A DNA stretch of 64,000 nt, taken from positions 3,307,501-3,371,500 of the forward strand of contig JAIUCV010000011.1 of the NCBI GenBank assembly GCA_026724425.1, written 5' to 3'. Both the position numbers and the translations under genes were made by a program. This DNA comes from Erythrophleum ivorense (taxonomy: Eukaryota; Streptophyta; Magnoliopsida; Fabales; Fabaceae). The notes below the pieces were generated by a model. That model was not told the origin of the DNA. It saw only the letters and a program-made list of their open reading frames with translations, and did not search any database. Shown one piece after another: positions 23,301-32,412 of the stretch; the first letter of the stretch is position 1, and every line of letters starts with the position of its first letter.

Positions 23301-23963
23301 ATTGTACAGTATCATTAACAGTCAACATATCATTGCCTTTCATAACAGTTGCATGAATAGGCAATAAACATTGCTAAGTAAAGGACAACAAAGCTGAAAG
23401 AAGAAGAATAAATTTCTCTACGGAAAGATATAAGAATAATAACACTATTCAACAGGCTATTTACCTATCTTTGGCTTTTTCTTTATCATAGCCCGGTAAG
23501 CACGAGCATTCATTCTCTTCTTTTTTACCAGAGAAGTTCCCACATCATGTTCTTCATTTTCATCTTCAAATGTTAACTGTTGTACACTCTTATGTTTTTT
23601 CATCTTTTTCTGCTTTGAAGCTAATGAGCCCAAGCTCTTAGAACCCAAAGAAGTTAAAGAGGAGTGATTCTTAGTTCTTTTAGATCTCCTCAGAGGACCT
23701 AGCATCTTCTGTTTCTCAACCCTTTCAGATTTCCTTCTGACTACAGCACTTAGTGATGTCCTCTTTCCAAGACGCTCAGACTTCCGAATACTTGAAGGAC
23801 TAGGAGTCATCTTCTTTGATGAAGTTTCTCTAACAGACCTTCTGAGACCAGTTGCATCTGACATAGAAGAGCCTGAGTTGATTGGGCCTATCTCACTGAC
23901 ACGCCTCCCATTGTTATTTTCATCAACCTTAGCCTTACGACTAGAACTTGCAGAATTTGCCAT
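1586..23963 (-). CDS. MOM1: MOM1-like transcriptional silencing protein (degenerate SNF2 helicase, PHD, C-terminal CMM2-type coiled coil)
   Basis: MOM1 maintains transcriptional silencing of transposons and repeats in the plant nucleus, largely independently of DNA methylation. Coding exons (minus strand): 23963-23465, 23100-22925, 21910-21768, 20981-20788, 20613-20483, 20371-20084, 19679-19533, 19016-18762, 18542-18402, 18313-18002, 17459-17286, 12589-11662, 11526-11506, 11406-11285, 10074-9970, 8204-6801, 6353-5484, 5373-5160, 2397-1586. All junctions are GT-AG, phases agree, and the sum is 6936 bases (2311 residues plus stop). Order: Ser/Lys/Arg-rich N-terminus (1-225), PHD-like zinc finger (about 263-312), chromo-like segments (about 340-445), degenerate SNF2 domain (about 480-920), MOM1-specific C-terminal half with coiled coils, CMM2-type segment (about 1950-2042), Pro/Thr-rich tail. 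The donor at 6801 and the last acceptor (2397 versus 2449) are the least certain. Confidence 0.92.
2543..2834 (+). repeat. 5' LTR of copy 1
   Basis: 292 bases, TAATGG...CATCA. It contains a TATA-like CTATATAAAG at about 2661-2670 and a C/T-rich end (CCCCCAACTCCTTCCCCCC) as in the partner LTR at 3742-4069. The two LTRs differ by many substitutions and indels, so the insertion is not recent. Confidence 0.85.
3742..4069 (+). repeat. 3' LTR of copy 1
   Basis: 328 bases, beginning TAATGGATTGG directly after the polypurine tract and ending CCTACATCA. Shared blocks with the left LTR include AAGAGAATATTAGG, GAATAAACATAG and TTCTCTTGGCTTGTTAG. Confidence 0.85.
4085..5159. other. Remainder of the last MOM1 intron
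   Basis: Non-coding intron sequence. The part at about 4110-4215 resembles the sequence at about 2440-2540 on the other side of the LTR element (see findings). At 4747-4762 a GGCTCCGTTTGGTA motif, common at ends of plant miniature transposons, occurs without a clear partner. Confidence 0.45.
5160..6353 (-). CDS. MOM1: MOM1 coding exons 17-18: repeat region and CMM2-type coiled coil
   Basis: Exon 6353-5484 encodes three imperfect tandem repeats of about 53-54 residues sharing VQQLPSxE...AGEM. It ends with PLKNELDRLRKESEQTIKYY and runs on into exon 5373-5160 (KLQLKSDCEREIEEIRRKYD, LNLVLMNKIWAEAFRSKCMD). The latter is the CMM2-type motif, the small conserved coiled coil reported as the part of MOM1 that self-associates and is sufficient for silencing. 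Exon 18 ends in phase 1 (GMQQ). Confidence 0.88.
6801..10074 (-). CDS. MOM1: MOM1 coding exons 15-16: conserved C-terminal region with coiled coil
   Basis: Exon 10074-9970 (DKVKRTAGEFLEYVMNNHHV) joins in phase 0 to the 1404-base exon 8204-6801, which starts CWTAASLVKHKIDHEASLML and includes FDCKKDEADYIYSMLRCLKK. Next comes a predicted coiled coil rich in Glu/Lys (SKSIKEIQKKCQKKLRKLLL, LNATYEEEKADLEKKYKIES), then a low-conservation acidic/Ser-rich stretch. The blocks match plant MOM1 proteins. The 3' donor (AATGAG/GTGCGG at 6801) is the best in-frame choice but is not a strong consensus. Confidence 0.88.
8205..9969. other. MOM1 intron between coding exons 15 and 16
   Basis: 1.77 kb intron on the minus strand. 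The central part, about 8450-8910, is C/T-rich on the plus strand and compositionally unlike the rest, so it may be an old insertion, but I find no terminal repeats or target duplication. No gene is seen. Confidence 0.4.
11285..11526 (-). CDS. MOM1: MOM1 coding exons 13-14, including a 21-base microexon
   Basis: Exon 11526-11506 is only 21 bases (phase 1 in, phase 1 out; about seven residues, GNSGESV) and is supported by an acceptor ending TTTTGCAG and a GTAATA donor. Exon 11406-11285 follows after 99 bases and gives EYEKVRKLRNEQRSLHLSLK and EIENLCEVLLVP, a conserved MOM1 block. Leaving out the microexon keeps the frame, so its inclusion may vary. The donor of the second exon is CCCA/GTACGA. 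Confidence 0.75.
11662..12589 (-). CDS. MOM1: MOM1 coding exon 12: SNF2 C-lobe remnant and following region
   Basis: A 928-base exon. It opens with SIGGSGKVSTGDILDDFVRQ and RFGPDSYERID, followed by the C-lobe block FLLETNACLPSIKLSSVDT and MIFDSDWNPLNDIRSLQRI. The canonical motif VI (QRxxRxGQ) is reduced to LQRITLDSQ, again consistent with no ATPase activity. The 3' part (HFDGSGNRPDVDSEDVVKKR) is polar, ends in phase 1, and leads into a 21-base microexon. Confidence 0.9.
12864..13847. mobile_element. Candidate terminal-inverted-repeat element in a MOM1 intron
   Basis: An 11-bp perfect inverted repeat, TATATAACATA at 12864-12874 and TATGTTATATA at 13837-13847, bounds 984 bases. Both end regions are dense in AATCG/CGATT words (ATCAAATCGCGATTCAAATCG on the left, ACCGCAAATCGAATGATTTC on the right), unlike the AT-only middle. 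No transposase is encoded. The AT-rich ends make a target duplication hard to define. A non-autonomous DNA element is the best reading. Confidence 0.5.
14379..14608 (+). repeat. 115-bp tandem duplication containing an LTR start
   Basis: Two head-to-tail copies at about 14379-14493 and 14494-14608, each holding AACTTGCATCCAAAACAAA, TGTTAGAACAGTGAGTGTGT, then GGATAAAATAAGC and GGGCTTATAC. The unit consists of about 34 bases of flank plus the first 80 or so bases of the LTR at 14527, so the duplication happened after that LTR was in place. Confidence 0.75.
14527..14718 (+). mobile_element. TRIM-like LTR fragment with primer-binding site, interrupted by LTR element copy 2
   Basis: LTR-like block 14527-14686 (TGTTAGAACAGTGAG...TTTTTGTACA, 160 bases, TG...CA ends), followed without spacer by TGGTATCACAGC (14687-14698), one mismatch from the usual initiator tRNA-Met primer site. 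Twenty bases later the sequence is broken by the nested element at 14719-16476 and resumes at 16477. A second LTR was not found downstream, so the host element is 3'-truncated or too diverged. Confidence 0.6.
14719..15125 (-). repeat. 3' LTR of copy 2
   Basis: 407 bases; adjacent on the left to target copy GTAGG (14714-14718). See the partner at 16058-16476. Confidence 0.85.
16058..16476 (-). repeat. 5' LTR of copy 2
   Basis: 419 bases, about 85-90% alike by eye to the partner at 14719-15125: shared TGATGTAGAACAA, TTATTATTATTCAAG, CCTAATACAATTG and CTTTCCTATTCTCTTCCCA blocks. Confidence 0.85.
16905..17050. repeat. 73-bp tandem duplication in a MOM1 intron
   Basis: Two copies, 16905-16977 and 16978-17050, differing at only a few positions (TATATAATACAATCA[t/c]TTT ... 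AAAAGATACAGGTGAATCAA). It lies in the intron just upstream of coding exon 12, about 240 bases from exon 11. Confidence 0.9.
17286..19679 (-). CDS. MOM1: MOM1 coding exons 7-11: degenerate SNF2 ATPase, N-lobe and linker
   Basis: Exons 19679-19533, 19016-18762, 18542-18402, 18313-18002 and 17459-17286 encode a SNF2-like fold without a usable ATP site. Where motif I (DEMGLGKT type) is expected, the protein reads AIVIDDHDRIVKVVAFILSL, so the Walker A glycine/lysine loop is absent. Motif II is VDECQ instead of DEAH. Other SNF2 landmarks remain: ISTSAALHLWEDEFSRWAP, WILLLSGQL, RKCCNHPYLVDESL, SGKLQLLDSMLMELKKQG, RVLILFQ. An incomplete helicase is characteristic of MOM1, so this is not decay of this copy. 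Confidence 0.9.
19429..19454. repeat. GATA microsatellite in a MOM1 intron
   Basis: About six GATA units within the intron between coding exons 7 and 8. Confidence 0.9.
20084..20613 (-). CDS. MOM1: MOM1 coding exons 5-6: chromodomain-like segments
   Basis: Exon 20613-20483 encodes EKHFLVKYKGLAHVHSRWVP and exon 20371-20084 encodes CHYEWLVKWCGLGYEHASWE. Both have the aromatic/VKYKG/W pattern of chromodomains as found next to the helicase domain of CHD3-type remodelers, from which MOM1 is thought to descend. Both exons keep phase 0 at their 3' ends. Binding of methyl-lysine is not shown. Confidence 0.85.
20788..21910 (-). CDS. MOM1: MOM1 coding exons 3-4: PHD-type zinc finger
   Basis: Exons 21910-21768 and 20981-20788 join in phase 2 to give a Cys/His zinc-binding pattern: CLICKSGGQ at the end of one exon, then FCSGKGCNGCYHLSCL and WHCHLCLRKK in the next. 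This matches the Cys4-His-Cys3 layout of PHD fingers (C-x2-C ... C-x4-C-x4-H-x2-C ... C-x2-C). The finger is therefore split by an intron of about 0.8 kb. PHD fingers commonly bind histone H3 tails; whether this one does is not known from sequence. Confidence 0.9.
21911..22924. other. MOM1 intron between coding exons 2 and 3
   Basis: About 1 kb of intron with a short CA microsatellite near 22404-22418. No coding sequence or clear mobile element is seen. Confidence 0.5.
23465..23963 (-). CDS. MOM1: MOM1 coding exon 1: basic, Ser-rich N-terminus
   Basis: Starts at the ATG at 23963-23961 (MANSASSSRKAK), the expected start of plant MOM1 proteins. The segment is highly basic and serine-rich, with repeated RKSER/RRSKR clusters (RKSERLGKRTS, RRKSERVEKQ, LRRSKRTKNH) and ends in ARAYRAMIKKKPKI. 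Such clusters suggest nuclear localisation; that is inference. The donor reads GATAG/GTAAAT and the exon ends in phase 1. An acceptor-like site ending at 23972 leaves 8 bases of 5' UTR before the ATG, so at least one non-coding exon lies upstream. Confidence 0.92.
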
Positions 23964-25100
23964 AAACTCAGCTGTTCATTGTGATACCAACAGATAAATA
24001 CTTTTGATTAACATAAGAAAAATAAATAAATATACAAATGTCATTCACATATGTGCAAACTTCACCAATATTAAGTATACAGCATGGTACCATTTAATCA
24101 TGCACAGAAGTTCCATAGTCAGCTTAATCTAAATATTAGCAACATGCACCAGGAGGTGAGGGACGAGATGCCTGGATTGAACTATTATCCACCAGCAAAA
24201 ATTGAAATTTCCCTCTATGTTTGTTCTGGTAGTTTAACACAACGTATTTATCTAAAATACAAATGCAAGTAAAATAAATGAATATATATACCACTTATGC
24301 TAATCCATCCATCTCCATAAGCAAACTAATTCCAATACTTAATCCAAACATTAATGGCATAGCCAAGAGATAGGCATTGTTTCCTGTATTCCAATCTAAT
24401 ATCAAAATTCAAATATTCATCATTATCCCATGGTAAATCGATCAATTATTCTACACAAATCAAGTATGCTTCAAGACTCAATTACCAGAGCATTTATAGC
24501 TCGCCCCAGCAGGAAAGAGTTAACTCCAAAAAAGCTTCTACAGTCAGCAATAGATTCTTCGGAGAAAGATTGAAACTTCAACTCACGGGGCATTTCACAA
24601 AAATGAAGATGTTCGCTGATATACAGATGGCACAAATATAATGTGATTCCGATGATGATCAAAGAAACAAAAGCGCAATGCAAGAGAACTTTAGGCATTT
24701 TCAAGGTAAATCTTGATAATGAAACCAAAAGAAACGAGCACAAACACTTACACTTACCCAAGTTCAACCTAATATTTGAAACCTAACCCTAATTTATCAA
24801 CAACTGAGATTCACGAAACATGATTTCGCAATAATGTAGAGTTCAGAGAGGTTCAAAAGCCAAAAAAGGTACCAGAGAAGGTTGCAGAAGATTAGACTAA
24901 CCCGCATGTAAACTTCGGGCGATAAACAATTTATCACTGAAGATAAAGAAAATGGGATTTTCTCAAGCGGGTTTAGCAGAATAATCTGGGCGCTAAATAT
25001 TCCCAGAAACCGAGGGAAAGCTTCAGCAATACGATTAAGCCAATAGCAAATAACGAAACCAAAGGGGTATGACAACACGCTTCGCGCATGAGATGATTCG
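23964..25100 (-). promoter_or_regulatory. MOM1: Probable 5' UTR exon, UTR intron and promoter side of the MOM1-like gene
   Basis: Upstream of the ATG is an acceptor (ATGAACAG, ending at 23972). A good donor, ATGCGG/GTTAGT, lies at about 24904-24898 and would bound a non-coding exon beginning somewhere near 25.0-25.1 kb. Short frames here (24471-24767 and 24797-25078, minus) have no family features. The transcription start cannot be placed from sequence; composition becomes strongly AT-rich beyond about 25.2 kb. Confidence 0.4.
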
Positions 25101-25329
25101 GGAAGTAACTTCGGAAACTACTGCAAGTAATTCCACTGGATAACGGATTTGTCTATGCAGGGGGGTCCGGTCTTGCCGTTCGAAAATAATTATAAGAAAT
25201 TGCATTTGTTTTTTTTTAAATCATATATCATAATTATAATTTTATTGAAAAATATAATAATATAAATATAAATAATTATATTAATTTTTAATTATTTTAT
25301 AAATATAGATTGTAATTTAGATCGGGAAA

Positions 25330-27924
25330 GAAGATTAGAAGAGTGAAATAAATCTCAATTAATAACTTTAATAAATCGACAACTAAATACACAATCAGTC
25401 ATTTTAAGAATTGAAACTAGTTTTACAAATATTGTACTAGAATGGTGAAAAAGTTTAACAAAAGAATTTAGACAACAAATAAGACAAGTATCAAGTTTTA
25501 CAACAACAAAAGAATTTTATACCTTAGTATTAAGAAAATATAAACAAATCTTAAGAAATTAATTTTTAAGAAGAAGTGTAGGAGCTAATAAAAAAATAAA
25601 AATAGATACAACTATAAATAAATTACACCAAATTGAGATATGCACTCTTAAACCAAAAATCTTAAATTAATATATTTGTGAATATCAAAAATATTATTAT
25701 GAAGCTCGACTAAATAATTACAAACAAAAAATATTTTATTTAAATTTAATTTATTACAAATTGCCAAAACTATTATCAGATATAATTATAACAGAATATA
25801 GAAAAGCATTTAATGATATAATAAATTTAATGTCATATGTAGATACTATGGGACGAAGAGAAGATTTTCTTAGAGAATATTTATCCAATAAATGCAAAGA
25901 AGCTTGGAGAAATCATAAATATTATAAAACAAATAAATTAATACTCCAATGTAGTAAATTTGAAACACCATATAAATGGGAATGTGATACAAAAAGAATA
26001 TATCCAATAAGAAAATACTAAAAAAAGCCTTATAGAAAAAATCAATCACCCTATAAACATTATGAATATAGATTTAGGAAATATTCAAGATCAAAAATTT
26101 AAGAAAAATCAAAATTCAGAAAACCTTTTACACTTGGAAATTATTACAAAAAAGGTCAAAGAAAAATAAATTATAGCAAATATCCTATTAAATGTCAATA
26201 TTATAATTGCGGAGGATTATGACATATAGCAACAGACTGTAAAAAATTTAGAAATAAAAAAGTAATGAATCTTATAAAAATAGCCGAGGATTATGATTTA
26301 GAACCTATTGAATTAAATAGCTATATAAATGAAGAATTGGATTATTCTGATATTGAAATATATAAAATAGAAAAATTATCTGTAGGATCAAACTTCGATA
26401 ATAATTCGGATATAGAAACTACATCTAGTGAAGAAAGTGAGGAATATAATTATATTTCTGAAAAAGATGAGATTAATATGATGCAAGATATAGATAAAGA
26501 TAACCCCACAGAAATTAGAGGATTTGAAGAATTTAGGCAAATAGATTTTGAAGAATTTCAAAAATTATGGAAAGAATTAGAATTAGGAGATACAACAATA
26601 GATCCTCAAAATAATAAAGAAAAAAAAAGAGAAATCACAGAAAATTAATAATCTAAGAGTTTTAACTAAACAATATAGAAATGTTGAATTTAATACCAAA
26701 GACTTAATATTAGGAAATAAATATAGATGTTCACGAATTTCGAATAAAAAAAATCTATATGTATAGAGATGCCCATTAAAATCTTTATTTCCTATTAGTA
26801 AATATTGTGAATTTCATTACCAACAAAGAAAATATGACCTCAAAAAAAATAAAGAAAAAATGAATGGATAAAAACTCATAATAAAATCAAAAGAAGAGAA
26901 TTAAACTTAGAAGAAATTTTTTTTCAATTAAGAAAGAAAAAAGCAAAAGGAAAAAAATTAAAAAATGAAAAGAAAAATATTATAAAAACTTAAGATAAGT
27001 AAGACAAGCTGATTTATCTTATTATGATTATTCTGTTGAATATGTGCAAGGAAAAAATAATTTGATTGATGATTTTTTGAACAGAGATGGAATAGTCATC
27101 TCAAACAAGTAAAGCTACCAATAATCCTCAACAAGAAGAGAAAAATTCTTATTCTCATATTATTGCACGATTAAATGTCATCGAACTTAATATCAATATC
27201 TTGTCATCTCAGACAATAAATCAAGTGAATAATATCAGTAATACCATTAATTATCTCACTCAGGCTATAGGTAACTTCAGTTCCCGTATTAGTGAGTTAG
27301 AAAAACGATTAATACAAGTAGAAAAATAAGTAATGAGTGTTTCTCCCACTCAAACTCCTCCATTCACACCACAAATCTTCTATTGATCAAGAAAAATTTC
27401 GTCTTATTATATCAAAAATTAGAACCCAAGAATTTGATACTATTTTCTCAGAAATGAATCGAATTTTATCCAATGAGAAAGTCCAATGGACATATTTCAC
27501 AGGGCAAAACACATATATCTACTCAGTAGGAAGAACAAGCCGAAAGCACCGACTATTTACCGCATTTTATGAAAAAATAAAAACAAATCAAATGGATAAC
27601 ACTGAAGACACCAAAAGAAGAATATGCCAACAATTATCGAAATATTCTTCCCACATATGCATCCACTGTAAAGACAAAGAAATATCAGCAGAAGATCAGA
27701 GTAATCCACCGATAAGCATCAACATCCTCGAAATCTGAAGAGTCGCGAAAGTGGTGACATGACAAAAGCAAAAGTAGATTCCAAATAAAAAAAAGAAAAA
27801 TTCAAAAAGAAGGACGTGACAAAAGAATAAAAAAGACAAAGAAGAAAAAGAAGACTTGACTTAAAGTATCTGACAACCGACAACAAAAAGAAGATTTGAC
27901 AAAAAGAAGTCTCATCTTATACGC
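25330..27924 (+). mobile_element. Endogenous caulimovirid (pararetrovirus), decayed left copy
   Basis: AT-rich virus-derived sequence read on the plus strand. It holds remnants of the capsid-protein region (frame 25761-26021) and a zinc-knuckle-like stretch at about 26193-26241 that is broken by a stop codon and a changed cysteine. An acidic frame follows at 26265-26648, then a lysine-rich stretch. At about 27.0 kb it jumps straight to sequence matching the end of the RNase H region of the right copy, so protease, reverse transcriptase and most of RNase H are deleted. Downstream (27090-27740) is a remnant of the second open reading frame, with about 0.55 kb missing relative to the right copy. 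Many stops and frameshifts: not functional. Closest match by layout is the petuvirus/florendovirus side of Caulimoviridae (inference). Confidence 0.7.
26265..26648 (+). pseudogene. Acidic open frame after the viral zinc-knuckle remnant
   Basis: 127 codons with many Glu/Asp/Ser, lying 20-odd bases after the broken zinc knuckle of the left viral copy. It is probably the region between the capsid and protease domains of the viral polyprotein. Its ATG is internal to the original frame, and upstream stops show that it is not an intact gene. Confidence 0.5.
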
Positions 27925-29425
27925 AAAGAATCTCCTTTATTGACTGAGAATAGTAATTCAATTATTGTATTAGCGCAGCGTATAAGATGAGACTTCTTTT
28001 TGTCAAATCTTCTTTTTATTGTCGGTTGTCAGATACTTTAAGTCAAGTCTTCTTTTTCTTCTTTGTCCTTTTCTTCTTTAGTCACGTCCTTCTTTTTGAA
28101 TTTGTCTTTTTCTTCTTTAGAATCTACTTTTGCTTTTGTCATGTCACCACTTTCACGGCTCTTCAGATTTCGAGGATGTTGATGCTTGTCGGTGGATTAC
28201 TTTGATCTTCTGTTGATCTTTCTTTGTCTTTACAGTAGATACATATGTGGGAAGGATATTCCAATAATTATTAGCATATTCTTCTTTTGGTGTCTTCAAT
28301 GTTATCCATTTGATTTATTTTTATTTTTTCATAGAATGCGGTAAATAGTCGGTGCTTTCTGCTTGTTCTTCCTACTGAGTAGATACATGTGTTCTAGCCT
28401 GTAAAGTATATCCATTGGACTTCCTCACTAGATAAAGTTCGATTCATTTTTGAGAAAATAGTATCAAATTCTTGGGCTCTAATTTTTGATATAATAAGAC
28501 GAAATTCTTCTTGATCAATAGAGAATTTTTCGGATTCTTCAAACTCGAAGAGTTTTCTTGTTGTTCTAAATTTGATAAGGTTAATAGGAGGATAAAATTT
28601 TTTTAGAGTTATTTTGGCTACTATGGAATAACATCGCATATACATGGTATACTGGGTGATAATATCATAATAGTATTTGGCTGCTTCTTGGACGGCTTTT
28701 GGTAGCAGGCTTAATTTCGAAAGTTCTTTGAAGGGATATATGCAATGAACTAATCCATAACTAAATAAAGTATGAACTAATTGAGGGTTTATTCTCGGAT
28801 TAATAACGGCTTTATTAATAAAATAATGAGAGATGTATTTGGCGGTTGGTGTGGATATTTGGCATTGATTAAGCTTTTGGATAATCAGCTGAAAATATTC
28901 AAACTATTTCTAGAGTCTTCTTTGAACTGTGGTTGAAAGATTTGAGGTTGAGGATGATGCTATTTGTAGGCTGAATTGGGTTTTTTCTTGGACTTGTTTG
29001 GTTTCCTATTTAAGGATAGCTACGAAGGAAGGAGTTGATGGAATATGAGTTGATGGGCTTTTGGGTGTCAATGGAGGAGTTTAAGTGGGAGAAACACTCA
29101 TTACTTGTTTTTCTACTTATATTAATCGTTTTTTTAACTCACTAACATGGGAACTGAAGTTACCCATAGCCTGAGTGAGATAATTAACGGTATTACTGAT
29201 ATTATTCACTTGATTTGTTGTCTAAGATGACAAGATACTGATATTAAATTCGATGGCATTTAATCGTGCAATAATATGAGGATGAGAATTTTCCTCTTCT
29301 TATTGAGAATTACTGGTAGTTTTACTTGTTTGAAATGACTGCTTCATCTCTGCTCAAGAAATTAGCAATCAAATTATTTTTTCTTTACACATATTCAATA
29401 TAATAATCATAATAAGATAAATCAA
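27000..29425. repeat. Large imperfect inverted repeat formed by the two viral copies
   Basis: Left arm about 27000-27924, right arm about 27978-29425, spacer 53 bases. The inner ends are complementary base for base over long runs (CTCATCTTATACGC at 27911-27924 against GCGTATAAGATGAG at 27978-27991, then AAAGAAGATTTGAC... on both sides). The right arm carries about 0.55 kb (about 28.52-29.06 kb) that the left lacks. It arose from head-on insertion or rearrangement of two viral fragments. Confidence 0.85.
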
Positions 29426-30560
29426 CTTGCCATTTATATAACATTTTATTTGATAATTTATTGGCTTTTAATCCTTTTGATAACCAAAATTTTACTTGAG
29501 TATTATCGGTATGAATAATGAAATGATTATTAATAATGAATAATTCAATTTTTTCTACAACTTTTATTATTGCTAAAAATTCTTTTCAGGTTGAGTGGTA
29601 CTTAGTTTGACTTTCATTAAATTTTTCACTGACATATCTAGTAATGATTTCTTGTTCTTCATTGTTGATATGGTAAAAGGCAATGCTCCAATAATTTTCA
29701 AATGCGTCAGTATAAATAATCCATTTTATATTTTCTTGAGTTGGGATTGTTAATTTTGGTAAATTATTGCATAAATTCTTAATCTTTTGAATAATTTGTT
29801 CAATTTCTTCATTCCATTGTCAAGGAGATTTTTCTCCAACTAATTTAGTAAATTTAGCAGTATATTTAGATAAATGGGGAATAAAATTTGTGGCTTGGTT
29901 TACTATACCTAAAAATGATTGTAATTCTTTTTTATTTGTGATTTTTATAAAATCTTTTATTCTAAGACTTATATGTTCTTATAGTTCTATTCCATTTGAG
30001 CTAATATCATGTCCTAAAAATGTTATTCTTTGTTGTCTTAATTCAACTTTTTTAGGTGAGATACTGATTCATTTTTCTTCAACTATTTTCATAAATTGAT
30101 CTAAATGTTCTTCATGTTGTTTCATATTTTCAGAACATATTAAAATATCATCTATATATATTACAGCAAAATCTTTAATAGGTGATAAAAGTTTTTGTAT
30201 GTGTTTTTGAAATATACTTGGACTATTGTGAAATTCCATTGGTAATACATTCCATTCATATAGTCCTTCAGAGGTTAGAAATGCAGTATATTTTTTACTT
30301 GATTCTTCTAATTTTATTTAAAAAAATCCTGATTTGCAATCAAATTTATTAAAGATTTGTTTTTCTTTTATTAGATTAAATAAGAGTTCAATCTTTGGAA
30401 TTGGATAACGATTTCTAACAGCTAAGTCATTTAGTTTTTTATAATTAATAATCATTCTAAATTTATTTCTTCTTATTTCAGCATGACTTATGACAATCAT
30501 GGCTAGTGAACAATAGTTTGATCTACTTTCCCTAATTAAATTATATTCCTAATTAAATTA
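29350..30560 (-). pseudogene. Viral reverse transcriptase-RNase H remnant
   Basis: Minus-strand reading, broken into several frames. The longest uninterrupted piece, 30500-30318, covers early RT motifs; a stop at 30317-30315 follows directly. The YIDDI box is at about 30145-30159 and RNase H-like sequence follows to about 29.35 kb. At least four in-frame stops are visible. Replication function is lost. Confidence 0.75.
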
Positions 30561-30949
30561 TATTGTTTCATTTCATTTAAATGCATAATAAATTATTGCT
30601 TATCTTTTGTTGTCCAAGGATATGGTTTACTACAAATTTCTTTACTATAATCAAGTAATTCTATTTTGGCGTATGGTTTGGATTTTTCCCAGTGGATTAA
30701 AGGGTTTTCGCTATAATTATCAAATATTCTTTCTTCAATGGTTTTTTATCTTTCAATATTTCTTAATGATTTTTTAGCTTTAATATCAATAGCTTTATTA
30801 TTAGGAATAAATTGAATTTCATTTTCAAATTACTTTTTTCGAAAGTTTGTATCAGTCCTATTATATGGGTTTTTTATCCTAATTGCCCATGCTTGGTGTT
30901 TACATGGTGTTGTTAGTATTAAAATCTTTTCGGTGAAATGTAAAGACAT

Positions 30950-31250
30950 ATATTATTCTAGAAAATCCATTCCTAAAATTATATCAGGAGTGGTTTCATT
31001 ATATTGATATAAAAGTGAAATTTTTAATTTATATTCTCCTATTTGTATTGGGATATCTTTAGCAAATAATTCAATAAAATGAATTTCTTTTCCAGCACTA
31101 CTCATTCTTATTGGTTTATCTTTCTTCCATAATTCGGAGGGTAATATATTATATTTGGCTGTTGTAATATTTGCTCATGTATCAATCATAGTATGATATT
31201 TGCGTGATTGATATTTTTGATAATTAAATCTGACTAATATGTAATAAAAT
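30950..31250 (-). pseudogene. Viral aspartic protease remnant
   Basis: Located directly upstream (minus strand) of the RT remnant, as expected for a caulimovirid polyprotein. The retroviral-type Asp-Thr active-site pair is recognisable near 31180-31188 but is followed by a stop codon. A downstream hydrophobic-Gly-Met-Asp block typical of the flap/C-terminal half is visible at about 30960-30990. Confidence 0.6.
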
Positions 31251-32412
31251 TTCATTAAATCAATTTAATTTTTTCAAGAATTACTACTTGGTGTTCTATA
31301 TTTATTAGAATTCTATTTTCTTGAATTCTATATGGCTTTGCATACTCTAAGAAATCTTTTTCTAGAATAATTTTATGCTTTTGATCTTTTATTTTTGATT
31401 CTAAAAAAGCATACTAATAATCTAATTTTTAATTATTATATTTTTTATTAAAAAATCTAAAATATATACTTTTTCATAATATAGATAAACTTGTCAAAAG
31501 ATTATCAAAATTTTCTTAGTGATAATTTTTTATTAAAAACATATTAATTAAATTTTTATTTCAAATTCATTGATTTTTTGTTAAAATTATATGTTTAACT
31601 TATTTTAAATTTTAAATATTATTATTTTATATTAGTCAAATGTATGATTAATACTTATTATATTATATAAATAATAAATATAATAACATTTTACTTAAAA
31701 TAAATATAATTGTAACATATATTTTGTTAGAGGAAAGATAAGTGCAGTGTACATTTTAAGTTTAGGAAAGGATAATGTAATTTTTTAAAACCAACAAAAA
31801 TAATTGTGTAATTTAAGTATGTCTTAAAAGAGAAGAATGTAATTTACCTATTTTATGAAGTAGGTTTAGATGGAGTTCCTAATATCTTTGTTATTTAAAA
31901 TATAATAAATATATAATTCTTTAATAATAATATAATAAATATCTAATTTAATTAAAAATAATATATTTATAAAAAGTATACACTTATTATGTTATTATTA
32001 AAATATATATATATTTGTTATAGTTTAATTTAAGAACTTACAAGATATAACAAATCATATTTATGTATTCTCTTATTCTCTCTCTACATATATATACAAG
32101 AAAAGTCTATTGTTACTGTTTTTTCCTTTAGAATATTGTAACTACATGTTCATGTGTTCTACCTTTTTTTTTTTATTTTCTTCTTTTTTTCTTTAATTTT
32201 TTATTTCTCTTTTTCATTTAAAGTAAATGTAAGGCCATGTAATTGGCATGAGTCCCGTGTAAATGCATGGTCCTATATCTCATTTATATTATATTAGATT
32301 TGGGATGGTTTCATTTTTTTGAGATCTTGACAATGGTTTCAAAAGTTATAATAAATAATATCTCACAATTATATATCACAATTATAAAGTAACACATTTC
32401 AAATAGTTTATG

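Larger units (their letters stand above)
27978..31400 (-). mobile_element. Endogenous caulimovirid (pararetrovirus), decayed right copy with protease, RT and RNase H remnants
   Basis: On the minus strand, in order: aspartic protease remnant (about 31.2-30.95 kb, the active-site triplet interrupted by a stop), reverse transcriptase (about 30.55-29.95 kb, with the YIDDI active-site motif encoded near 30145-30159), RNase H (about 29.75-29.35 kb), then a second open reading frame remnant to about 28.0 kb (largest intact piece 28645-28394). Stops and frameshifts interrupt every domain. The protease-RT-RNase H order, the YIDD box and the lack of integrase or LTRs indicate Caulimoviridae rather than a Ty3 element. 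It converges with the left copy and is not functional. Confidence 0.75.

Noticed and set aside
24471..25078. Two minus-strand frames with hydrophobic translations upstream of MOM1
   Set aside because: They fall in the probable 5' UTR exon and intron; the hydrophobic look comes from T-rich sequence, and no family match is seen.
27987..28205. 72-codon plus-strand frame rich in Phe/Leu
   Set aside because: It is the antisense of the right viral copy next to the hairpin loop, made of T-rich sequence.
25330..31400. Reading the viral locus as a Ty3 LTR retrotransposon
   Set aside because: No LTRs, no tRNA-Met primer site with adjacent LTR, and no integrase after RNase H; a further open frame follows instead, as in some caulimovirids.
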